From the NCBI GenBank assembly GCA_965237785.1, contig OZ250159.1:3968001-4032000 (forward strand): a DNA stretch of 64,000 bases. The letters are read 5' to 3'. The notes below the pieces were generated by a model. It searched no databases, had not been told where the DNA came from, and was given only the letters and a program-made list of their open reading frames with translations. The position numbers were made by a program, and so were the translations under genes. Shown piece by piece: positions 1 to 9,456 of this stretch. The stretch's first letter is position 1; each line of letters starts with the position of its first letter. The stretch comes from UBA6522 sp965237785 (GTDB lineage: Bacteria; Pseudomonadota; Gammaproteobacteria; Steroidobacterales; Rariloculaceae).

Positions 1-228
1 TCTGTCTCTTCAGGGATGGAAAGGTTCCATCGGGTCATGGTTATGATCCGTGCTTATACACATAAACGCTTACACACCCAGATTACCGCGTGTCGACCTG
101 AACCGTCAATTTCTTGCCCGCATGGGGCGAACAGTGTCATCGGGCCAATCACGATCTGGCGGAGCAGTCGGGGCGCATCAGGCTTACCGGTATCCCGATG
201 TGGCGGTGAGGCGCCGTTCCCGCTGGTT

Positions 229-234
229 TATAAT
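229..234 (+). promoter_or_regulatory. -10 box of the tRNA promoter
   Basis: A perfect TATAAT lies 12 bases before the mature tRNA 5' end, the right distance for a -10 box. No good -35 hexamer is visible 16-18 bases upstream (GGTGAG is the nearest). The rest of 1-246 shows no supportable gene. Confidence 0.6.
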
Positions 235-246
235 CCCCAGCCCCGT

Positions 247-323
247 GGTGATGTAGCTCAGCCGGTTAGAGCGGCGGATTCATAACCCGCAGGTCGGTGG
301 TTCAAGTCCACCCATCACCACCA
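247..323 (+). tRNA. tRNA-Met (anticodon CAT)
   Basis: A 77-base cloverleaf: the 7-bp acceptor stem GGTGATG/CATCACC is perfect and followed by A and an encoded CCA (321-323). The D stem is GCTC/GAGC, the anticodon loop TTCATAA has CAT at 281-283, and the T loop begins TTCAAGTCC. The acceptor starts with a paired base and the anticodon stem lacks the initiator's GGG/CCC, so an elongator tRNA-Met is most likely. A tRNA-Ile with lysidine-modified CAT cannot be ruled out by eye. A31-C39 is a mismatch at the foot of the anticodon loop. Confidence 0.92.
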
Positions 324-353
324 GCCACTCCGCGGTCCGCCAGGGAGACATGA

Positions 354-1517
354 TTGACGCCTCTCGATTCGGGAAGTCATTCAGGTACGACGAGCACCGA
401 CTCGTCCTCGCGTATGCCCGGCCGGCAGTCCCTGGCGATCACGGGCGCCATCCGCCTTGCGGCGGCCGGTTTCGTTTTGGTTTGGGCGGCGGGATCGGGG
501 CTCATGGCGGCGGGGTCCGGGTCGACCGCGGCGGCACAGACGCCAGCCGGCGAGGAGATGCTGCTCGGCCGCATCGAGTTCCCCACGTCCGGTTCCCCGG
601 AGGCGCAGGGGCAGTTTCGACTGGGCGTGCTGGCACTTCACAGTTTCTGGTACGAGCAGGCACGGGACTATTTCCTCGAAGCTCAGGCGCTCGACCCGGG
701 CTACGGTATGGCCCTGTGGGGCGAGGCCATGAGCTACGACAACGCGTTCCTGACCGAACCCGACCGTGCCGGATACGAACGCTTGGGTGAAAGCGTGATC
801 GCGCGCATGGACCAACTGGACGCGGCCGGGGAACTGGTCTGGAGCGAGCGTGAGCGGGGCTATGCCGAGGCGGTTCGGCGGCGCTTCGCACCGGGTTATG
901 GGCTGTCCGACCGGCGCCAGGACTACGCGCAGGCGATGGAGCAACTTTCGCTACGTTACCCCGATGACGATGAGGCCACGGTATTCGCGGGGCTTGCGCT
1001 CATGGCGTTGTCCGGTTTCGATCGGGAACAGCCGTTGCACGTCGTGACCGTGGCCGGGCGGCTGGAAGAGGTCTACGAGCGGAACCGGGAACACCCGGGC
1101 GCGGTGCACTACCTCATTCACGTCTACGATACCCAGACCTTTGCCGCCATGGGGCTGCGCCAGGCGCGCGTCTACGCGAGAATCGCGCCGGCCTCATCCC
1201 ACGCGCTGCACATGCCGAGCCATATTTTCCGTCACCTGGGGATGTGGGCCGAGGTCGCGGCTTCCAACGAGGATTCCTGGCAGGCTTCCGTGACCTGGCA
1301 GGAGCGCACGGGCCGGCCGCTGCACATGCGCGACTACCATGCCATGGACTGGATGCTGGACGCCTACCTGAGATTGGGCCGGGTCGACCAGGCGACGCGC
1401 ATCATGGACGAGTTGGACGAAATCGAAGCGGAAATCACGCGGCGCGGCGAGGAATTCGGCCAATTTGCCTCGGTGGCGGAGACGCTGAGGGCATACTACG
1501 CCAGCGTCATACAATAG
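354..1517 (+). CDS. Exported TPR-like protein of unknown function
   Basis: A predicted exported protein of 387 residues made of tetratricopeptide-like helix pairs; no reaction can be assigned. After about 20 variable residues comes a hydrophobic stretch (about residues 28-61, ending AAAQTP) that reads as a signal peptide. Helix pairs follow, such as HSFWYEQARDYFLEAQALDP, and then the motifs HMPSHIF and HAMDWM, which I associate with a TPR family of unknown role. The TTG at 354 follows AGGGAG (342-347) at good spacing. The ATG at 414 is the alternative and would put the signal peptide at the very N-terminus, but has no clear ribosome site. Members I recall are longer, so C-terminal loss is possible. 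It ends 64 bases before the first propeller gene and may share its transcript. Confidence 0.7.
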   Translation: MTPLDSGSHSGTTSTDSSSRMPGRQSLAITGAIRLAAAGFVLVWAAGSGLMAAGSGSTAAAQTPAGEEMLLGRIEFPTSGSPEAQGQFRLGVLALHSFWYEQARDYFLEAQALDPGYGMALWGEAMSYDNAFLTEPDRAGYERLGESVIARMDQLDAAGELVWSERERGYAEAVRRRFAPGYGLSDRRQDYAQAMEQLSLRYPDDDEATVFAGLALMALSGFDREQPLHVVTVAGRLEEVYERNREHPGAVHYLIHVYDTQTFAAMGLRQARVYARIAPASSHALHMPSHIFRHLGMWAEVAASNEDSWQASVTWQERTGRPLHMRDYHAMDWMLDAYLRLGRVDQATRIMDELDEIEAEITRRGEEFGQFASVAETLRAYYASVIQ

Positions 1518-1581
1518 GCCGAGAGGGAATATGGCTTGCGGGGGAAGCGTAACGCAAGCAGAACAAAGCGGGAGAAAAGTA

Positions 1582-4500
1582 ATGAGAACCAGCACGTCGA
1601 CCCTGACCTTGATCGGTCTGCTCGGTCCCTTCGCGCTGCAGGCGCAGATCAGCGGCTTACCCGCCAGCGATACGCTTGGCGCGGACGACCTGGCCGGCAA
1701 TCCAACCTTCATCGGCGGTGTGGCCAACGGCGGGGGCACGGCTCACGGAATCTGGTGACCCGGCAGTGTGACCTTGGACAAGGTCAACGATCGACTCTTT
1801 ATCGGGCACCACGGCAATAGCCGCTACGACATCTACCAGTTGAACGAATCCGGGCTGCCGGAGCGCCGGCATGCCGACTACGGGATCGGCCGAAACCTTA
1901 TCGGCCGCGGGTTTGCGTTCGCGCCGCTCGGGCGGACCTACCTGAACTTCCCGGCCAACGCCTCTTTCGATTCCGTGCATCAGCGGCTCTTCGTCCCGGA
2001 CAATTCGAGTCTCGGTCCTCCGGGTTACCGGATCATGGTTTTCGACAGCGAGCCGGAGACCCTGGCGCAACTCGAGCGCAACGAATTGCCCGAAGCCATC
2101 GCAGTCCTCGGCCAACCGAACTTCAATGTGTGGGACCCGGGTGTGGGCTCCGCCAAGATTGGTGGACGAGGAATCGCACTGGTGGCCGAGGATCGGCAAC
2201 TGCTCTTCTATGCGGACATGTTCAACAACCGGTTGCTGATATGGGACATTCATCCGGACCGGTTGCAGACGGGCATGGACGCGATGTACGTCATCGGTCA
2301 GCCCGACTTCCTTTCATCCGAGCCGGGGATCGGTCCCGACCGGTTGTCCCAACCGAGTTTCCTGGGGTATGACCCGGACGAGCAGAACCTGTTCGTGATG
2401 GATGGCGGCAACCATCGTGTCCTGGTGTTCGATGCGAGTCCGGAGAATTTGCGCAGCGGCATCGAGGCGTTCGCGGTCATCGGCCAGGAGGACTTCATGT
2501 CCAATGTGCCGCGCTCCGATCTCGCCAGGATCGGCGTGGGCCCGATGTCTCTCGACCATGAATACGACCGGCTTTTCGTCGGTGAAGCCTTCGGCAACCG
2601 GATCGTGGTCATCGATGTCGCTCCGGAGACGCTCGACGGTGCGTTGAACCCCAGCGCCGTCGCCGTGCTCGGGCAGCCGGACTTCGAGTCCACCGAGCCC
2701 GTGGTTTCGCAGACGCGGCTGACGATGCCCCGCATTACCGTGGATACGGAACGCCAACTCGCCTACGTGCCGGATGGCTATCCGGCGGGCAACCACATCA
2801 ATATCTTCGACATCCACCCCGACCGGATGCAGGCGACGTCCCAGCCGCTGCTGGACCAGATCGGTCACATCAACCCCGAGGATGAGCCGGACTTCGAGTC
2901 CCGTTCCGCCAACGACCGGACGTCGCCCCGCTATTGGACCCAGGCCCGGGATATTTCGCTGGATTCGGTGGACCACCGGCTGTTCGTCAGCGACAACTAC
3001 GGCCACAGGATCATGATCTTCCAGCTCGACCGCATGAACCGGATTCTGGAGCGTGGCGCGCGCTGGGTCCTCGGCCAACCGGACGGGTCGACGAGTGTGC
3101 TGCGGGACGAGCGTGACGCGACAACCGTAAAGCTGCCGCTGGCGGTGGAATACGACGAGTCCCACAAGCGCCTGTTCGTGGCCGATACGTGGAGTGACCG
3201 TGTGCTGGTTTTCGACCTGACGCCCGGGCAGGTGGAGAGCGGCATGGAGGCTTCATACGTCCTGGGACAGGCGGATTTCGAATCCTATGACCCCCGTGCG
3301 GCGCGCGACCGGATTTACTTCGGATCCCGGGCGGGGCGGGGCATCTACACCACCGAAGCGCGCGCCGCGGAGATGGCCATGGACGAGCGCAACCAGCGCC
3401 TATTTGTCACCGACGGCGGCAATCACCGCGTGCTGGTCTTCGACGTGCACCCCGACCGGATCGCCAACGGCGCCGACGCGATCGCCGTTCTGGGTCAGGA
3501 TGATTTCACATCCACCGAAACGGGGACCGCCGCGAACCGCTGGGAGCTTCCCGGCGACCTTGTGCTCGACGAGCAGAACCAGAGGCTTTTCGTGGGCGTG
3601 GCCTGGCAGCATCGGGTGCTCGCATTCGACGTTGATCCCGATCGGCTGACAAACGGCAAGGCGGCGTCCTTCGTCATCGGACAGCCGGACTTCACCAGCG
3701 CGGAGCCGGGACTTTCGGCCAGCCGATTCCGGCAGACCGACGGACTGTCCTACGATGATGCCAATCACCAGCTTTACGTCACCGACAAGTACAACCATCG
3801 GGTACTGGTCTACAACGTGCCCCCCGGACGCGCCGACAACCTGCCCGAGGCGTCCGCGGTGATCGGCGAACGGACCTTCGATCGGGTCGAAATGGGACCC
3901 GGCGATCCGCGCAACTTTCAGGACAGGCTCCACGATCCCCGGGGCAGTCATTTCGACTCCGTGGACCGGCGGTTGTTCCAGAGCGAGGGCCTGAACGGCC
4001 GGCTGACCGTGTTCACGATGCCCCGGGAAGACTACCGGGTGGATCTGCCGGCGCGGTCCCGCCTCGCGTACCAGTCCCTGGATGCGCAGCTGTCGACAGG
4101 GCCGGAGCCGCTGACGACGGGCTATTCCGAGGTTGAAGTGACCGAGCCGGCGGCGATTGCGGCGGTCAGTTCACACTTGCTCACGCGGGCGGTGATGGAT
4201 CCGGACAGCGAGCGCCAGAGCCGCGTACTGGAGTCCGAAGCGGTTTTGGAGGCACCCGATCCCGGCGTGTCGTCACTCCTTTATTTCGACAACCGGCCGG
4301 GACGGAGGCTGATTCTTTCGGCGGTCAACGGCAACGCATCGTCCGTGGACGTGGAATTTCAGTTGCGCGCCACAACCGGGGAGGCGCGCACCGAGCGCAG
4401 AACGCTCCAGGCGGGCGCGCAGCTCGACATCGGTGCGGCGGATCTCTTCCCCGAGTTGGGTGCGGTGCAGGGCACGATCGGGGTGACGGCCGATGAGCCG

Positions 4501-5388
4501 ATCACCGTTGCCGGAATGCTGCACCTGGACAACGGCGCCGGCGGCACGCTGCTGGTACCTGCGCCACGGGCTGTGGAAGGTGCGCTGTTGACCGAACGGC
4601 GCGTCCTGCCCGCGGTTACCACCGGCGCGGGTCAGCGAATCGCCTACGTGTTACTGAATGCGTCCGCCGAGTCCGCCGAGGGCGTGCTGGAAGTCGACGG
4701 GCAGGCGATTCCCTACACGGTCCCTGCCGGCGGTGCGTTCGTCAGCGAATCGGCCGGCGATACGCGGCCCCTGGCGACCGGGTTCGGTATCGTCCGGGCC
4801 ACCCTGGGTGAAGCGCCTTCCACCTATGCCGTGGTGATGGCCGAAACCCGGGAAGGGCGGCTCAGCAGCGCTTATGTGGTGCCGTCGCATCAGGAGGGCA
4901 CGCTTTTTTGGGCGCCTGTGGACACCTATCCGGGTATTCTCCGCCACGGCGATATCGATGCCGAGTTGAGCCTGGTGAACGAAGGCCGTGTGCCCGTAAC
5001 CGTTTATCTTGAATTGTTCGACATCGACGGCAACTCTACCGGCAAACTGGAGCGGATCGTGCCCCTGGGCCGGCGCGTGCAGATGTCCCTGGAAGATGCG
5101 TTCGGGCGCGCCCCGCTACGGGGTACGCTGCGGGTCTTTGCCGATGTCCAGGTGGCGTCCGCGCTGCAACGAAAGGTTGTCAACGTGGTCGGCGATACCA
5201 TCGTCACGGACATTCCCTTGCAGCGGACGCCGGATACGCTCACGGACAAGGTCGTTTTCCCGTTTTTCGCCAACGGTTCCGGGGCCGCCACGGAGATGTT
5301 GATCATGAACACCGGCCGAGCGGCGCGTGCAGGATCGCTGCGCGTCCGTGCCGCGAGCGGGGACGTTCAAACGATCGTCTTGAGGTGA
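1582..5388 (+). CDS. Exported NHL-type beta-propeller protein, candidate selenoprotein (copy 1)
   Basis: I read this as one gene of 1268 residues with an in-frame TGA at codon 59 (1756-1758). Upstream of the TGA the frame gives a signal peptide (MRTSTSTLTL...QAQ) and the start of the propeller (NPTFIGGV...HGIW). Downstream it continues in frame as PGSVTLDKVNDRLFI and about ten repeats of roughly 70 residues, each with a LFV.D..NHRVLVFDV.PDR strand block followed by VLGQPDF. From about residue 820 there is a separate beta-rich domain containing HQEGTLFWAPVDTYP. The ATG at 1582 has GGGAG at 1570-1574. The protein has no cysteine. Decoding of TGA as selenocysteine is inferred from the hairpin at 1769-1786 and the same arrangement in two paralogs. 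The alternative is restart at GTG 1768, which would leave the propeller without a signal peptide. Confidence 0.75.
1756..1786 (+). other. In-frame TGA with SECIS-like hairpin (copy 1)
   Basis: TGA at 1756-1758 is followed after 17 bases by a tetraloop GGAC (1776-1779) on a perfect 7-bp stem TGACCTT/AAGGTCA (1769-1775 with 1780-1786). The bacterial SECIS model requires a small apical loop with G in its first two positions, at about 16-37 bases from the UGA; all of this holds. The base after TGA is C, also a leaky-stop context, so plain readthrough remains possible. Confidence 0.6.
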
Positions 5389-5424
5389 GAGCGGCCGTAT
5401 CCGCAATGCCAAATGCGCGAGTTA

Positions 5425-5438
5425 TTGCGTAAACGCAA
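5425..5438. repeat. Short inverted repeat between propeller genes
   Basis: TTGCGT-AA-ACGCAA is a perfect palindrome in the 196-base gap between copies 1 and 2. It could be an operator or part of a weak terminator hairpin; no T tract follows. The rest of the gap (5389-5584) shows no convincing promoter with proper spacing. Confidence 0.3.
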
Positions 5439-5584
5439 CAGACTCGATGCGCGATTGCCCTGACAGGCCTGTTGGTCCATACTCGGAACCGTGTACGTCC
5501 AAGTACATGTCCAAAACGGTGCGAGGCGCTTGACCTTTGGGTCACGCCTACGGACTCAATCGATCTAATATGGGGGATACAACA

Positions 5585-8500
5585 ATGCGCTTGTTCGCCT
5601 TGGTGTCTTTGGTGACCCTTTCGGGCGCCGCGCAGGGTCAGTTTGCAGGCATTCCTGCGAGCGACACTCTGGGGGGCGACGATCTGGCTTATAACCCGAC
5701 CTTCATCGGCGGAGTCGCTAACGGCGGGAGCACATCGCACGGCGTATGGTGACCCAGTGCTGTGACCTTGGACAAGGTCAACAACAGACTGATGGTTGCG
5801 GCGCCGGGAAATAGCCGCTACGACGTTTACCAACTCGACGAGAACGGATTGGCCGCGAGGGCGCACGCCGATCTAAGCGTTGGCCGCCCGCTGATCGGCC
5901 GGGGATTTGCGCACGCACCCCTGGGAACCGACGAGACCAATTTCCCGGGTCAGGCTACGTTCGATTCGGTGAATCAGCGTCTCTTCGTCTCCGATAGCTC
6001 CGATTTGCAGACTCAGCGCGGCGCCAGGATCATGGTGTTCGACCTGAGTCCCGAGTCCCTGGCCGGGCTGGAACGCAATGAACTGCCGCATGCCATCGCC
6101 ACCCTCGGTCAACCGGACGAGAACACGTGGGACCTGGGTGTGGGCCCCGCCAAGATCGGCGGTTCGGGTACCGGACTGGTGGACGAGGAACGTCAACTGC
6201 TGTTCTTTTCCGATCGCGGCAACAGCCGGGTGCTTGTCTGGGACATCGACCCGCAGCGCCTGGAGACCGGTACGGATGCCATTGCGGTCATCGGCCAGCC
6301 GGACTTCTACTCCCGCGAGGCCGGCACCGGCGCCCGCGGGCTGAGCAGCCCCAGCGGACTCGCCTACGATCCGAGCCGGCAGAACCTGTTCGTTGTCGAC
6401 GGCAATCGCGTGATGGCATTCGACGTCAGCGACCAGAGCCTCGCCCAGGTCGCCGGGTTCGAGGCATTTGCGGTCATCGGGCAACCGGATTTCGAGTCCA
6501 ACGAACCCAACGAAGACCTTCGCAAGTTCAGCAACGGTCCCATTTCGCTCGACTACGAATTCAATCGCTTGCTGGTGGGATCCTTTACCAAGAACCGCGT
6601 GTTGATGTTCGACGTTTCTCCGGCCAGATTGGAGGGGGCGTCGAATCCGGATGCCATCGCAGTGCTTGGACAGCCGGACTTTGAGAGTACCGATCCGGCC
6701 GTTTCCCAGACGCGGCTCACCATGGCGCGGGTTACCGTGGATACCGAGCGGCAGATGGCCTACGTACCCGACGGCTACCCGGCGGGGAATCGGATCAATA
6801 TCTTCGATATTCATCCCGAGCGCATGCAGCAAACGCTCACGCCGATGATCAGCCAAATCGGTCACATCAACCCGGACGGCGAACCGGATTTCCTGTCGCG
6901 CTCTGCCAACGACCGGATTACGCCCCGCGGCTGGACCCAGGGCAGGGACGTGACGGTGGACACCGTGGACCACCGGCTTGTCATGAGCGACAACTACAGT
7001 CACCGGGTGATGGTATTCGAGCTCGATCGAATGAACCGCCTGCTGGAACGCGGCGCCACCTGGGTATTCGGCCAGGAGGACCCCGCCAGCGCAGTGCTGT
7101 TGCCGGGTCGGGATGCGACAACGATCAAGTTGCCCCTGGCGGTGGAGTACGACGAATCCCACAAACGCCTGTTCGTTGCAGACTCCTGGAACAACCGCGT
7201 TCTGGTGTATGACATGACGCCCGGGCAGGTCGAGAGCGGGATGCCGGCCTCCTACGTATTGGGGCAAAAGGATTTCACGTCCTACGAACCGGCGGCGGCC
7301 CGGAACCGGATTTCATTCGGCAGCCGCGACGGTCACGGCATCGGACCGTCCGGCGGCCGATCCGCCGAACTGTCGATGGATGAGGTCAACCAGCGGTTGT
7401 TCGTCACCGACGGCAGCAACCATCGGGTTCTGGTCTTCGATGTGCATCCGGATCGAATCGAGAATGGAGCCGACGCGCTTGCCGTGCTGGGGCAGGATGA
7501 TTTCACTTCAACCCGGACCGGGTTGTCGGCTACGCATTGGAATCTCCCGGGCGACCTGGTGGTGGACGAGGCGCACCAGCGGCTGTTCGTCGAGGTACCG
7601 TTTCAGAATCGCGTGCTGGTATTCGACGTCAGCCCCGACCGCCTGCAGAGCGGTCAGGCGGCCTCCTTTGTGATCGGCCAGACGGACTTCACCAGCGATG
7701 AGCCCGGGCTTTCGAGCCGCAAGATTCGCCAGCCCGACGGGATCTCATACGATTCTCTCAACGACCGCCTTTACCTCACCGACAAGGGTCACCAGCGGGT
7801 TCTGGTCTTCGATGTCCATCCCGACCGGATGCAGAACCTGCCCGAAGCGACCTCGGTGATCGGCGAGCCGGATTTCGATCGGGCGCGATCCGGTCCCGCG
7901 GACGCGCGGCATCATTCCGACCGGCTGCACGATCCGCGCGGCAGCTATTTCGACGCGGCCGATCAACGTCTGTTCCAGTCCGAGGGATTGAACGGGCGGA
8001 TGACGGTGTTCACACTGCCGAGAGAGCGTTATCGCGTCGATCTGCCGGCCCGCTCGAATTTGCGCTATGCCTCGCTGGATGCCCAGCTTTCCACCGGGCC
8101 CCAGGCGCTGGAGACGGGATACGCGGTGGCGCGGCTGGACGAACCGGGGCGGGTTGCCGCGCTGAGTTCGCATCTGGTTTCCCGCGCGGTCATGCACGGT
8201 CAGAGCGAGCGCGAGAGTCGCGAATTGATCTCCGCGGCGTACTTGCGCCCGACTTCACCGGCAAACTCCGCTTGGGTCTATGTGGATGCCCGTGACGGCC
8301 GCGATACGTTGCTTTCGCTGGTGAACAGCCACGAGGAGGCGGTGAGCGTCCGGCTCGAGTTTGAAGGTCTCGATGGAGGCCGTTTGAGCGAAACGCGCCG
8401 GCTGATTGCCGGCGGGCAGTTGTTCGAGCGCGTGTCTGCGTTATTCGACGGAGAGCCTGGACCGCTGCGGGGCGTGCTGCGCGTCGACGCGGACGCGGCA

Positions 8501-9403
8501 TTGAGCATGAACGGCCTGTTGGAGATTCCCAATGGACGGGGTGACAGCTTGCTCGCGCCCGCGCCGCTACGAGGCGGTGAGGCCATGTCATCCGAACTGA
8601 TGGTACAGCGCCGAGTCCTTCCCGTGCTGACCACGGGAGCAGGGCAACATGTGGATTTCGTGCTGATGAATACCAGCGACCAGGCGGTCAGGGGCGAGCT
8701 TGCCGCCACGGGCCAGGAGCCGGTGGCCTATGAGATCGAGGCCGGTGGAGTCGTCCTTCACGAGTCTCCGTCGACGGCTCAGCCGCTGCTCACCGGTCAT
8801 GGGATCGTGCGCGCGCTTGAAGGCACGGCGCCGGCGGCGTTCGCGGTGGTGACTTCGTCGCGGCGCGACGGCAGCCTGCGCAGCGCACACACCGTGACCT
8901 CGCACCAGGAGGGGACGTTGTTCTGGGCGCCCGTCGATACCTATCCGGATGTCCTGCACCACGGTGATATCGACGCCGAGTTGAGCATTGTCAACGAGGG
9001 TCTGGTGCATGCCACGTTGTACCTGGAATTGTTCGACATCGACGGCGAGTCCACGGCGAAGTATGAGCGTACCGTGCCCCTGGGCGAGCGGGCGATGCTC
9101 TCGTTGGAAGAGGTGTTCGGCCGCAGCCCGATCCGCGGAACGCTGCGCGTATTTGTCGACACGCCCGTCACGCTGAGCCTGCAGGAAACCACGGTCACCA
9201 TTAACGAAGAGATGGTCGTGGCCGATGTGCCCTTGCAGGCGACACCCGCGGAAGCGGCCGCCGAAGTTGTTTTTCCCGTGTTCAGCAATGGGCAGGGCCA
9301 AGCCACCGAACTCCTGCTGGTCAACACCGACCGGCGTGGGTACGAGGGCGAACTCAGTATGATGTCATCTCAAGGCGAACTGCGCGCGATGATTCTCAGA
9401 TAA
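5585..9403 (+). CDS. Exported NHL-type beta-propeller protein, candidate selenoprotein (copy 2)
   Basis: A 1272-residue paralog of copy 1, in the same direction and 196 bases downstream. The ATG at 5585 follows GGGGGA (5572-5577). Residues 1-19 (MRLFALVSL...AAQGQ) form a signal peptide. The frame meets TGA at codon 56 (5750-5752), after HGVW, and continues PSAVTLDKVNNRL into about ten VLGQPDF-type repeats. The C-terminal beta domain starts near residue 818 and ends ELRAMILR. No cysteine is present. A sixteen-codon upstream extension to 5537 is in frame but lacks a ribosome site. Only the downstream part (from GTG 5762) would be predicted if TGA is treated as a stop. Function is unknown; position next to a TonB receptor suggests a role in binding an external ligand at the cell surface or in the periplasm. 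Confidence 0.75.
5750..5780 (+). other. In-frame TGA with SECIS-like hairpin (copy 2)
   Basis: TGA at 5750-5752 is followed by 17 bases and then loop GGAC (5770-5773) on the 7-bp stem TGACCTT/AAGGTCA (5763-5769 with 5774-5780). Geometry and loop are identical to copy 1, although the bases between TGA and the stem differ (CCCAGTGC against CCCGGCAG). Confidence 0.6.
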
Positions 9404-9456
9404 CCGTTTGGCGGCGATGCATTCGTATCGGGCGTTCCACAAAAAAGGAGAGAGTG

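Noticed and set aside
1768..5388. Separate gene starting at GTG 1768 (and equivalents at 5762 and 15986)
   Set aside because: This start lies inside the first propeller repeat, has no proper ribosome site and gives no export signal, while the preceding short frame ends in mid-domain. It stays as the main alternative to TGA recoding.
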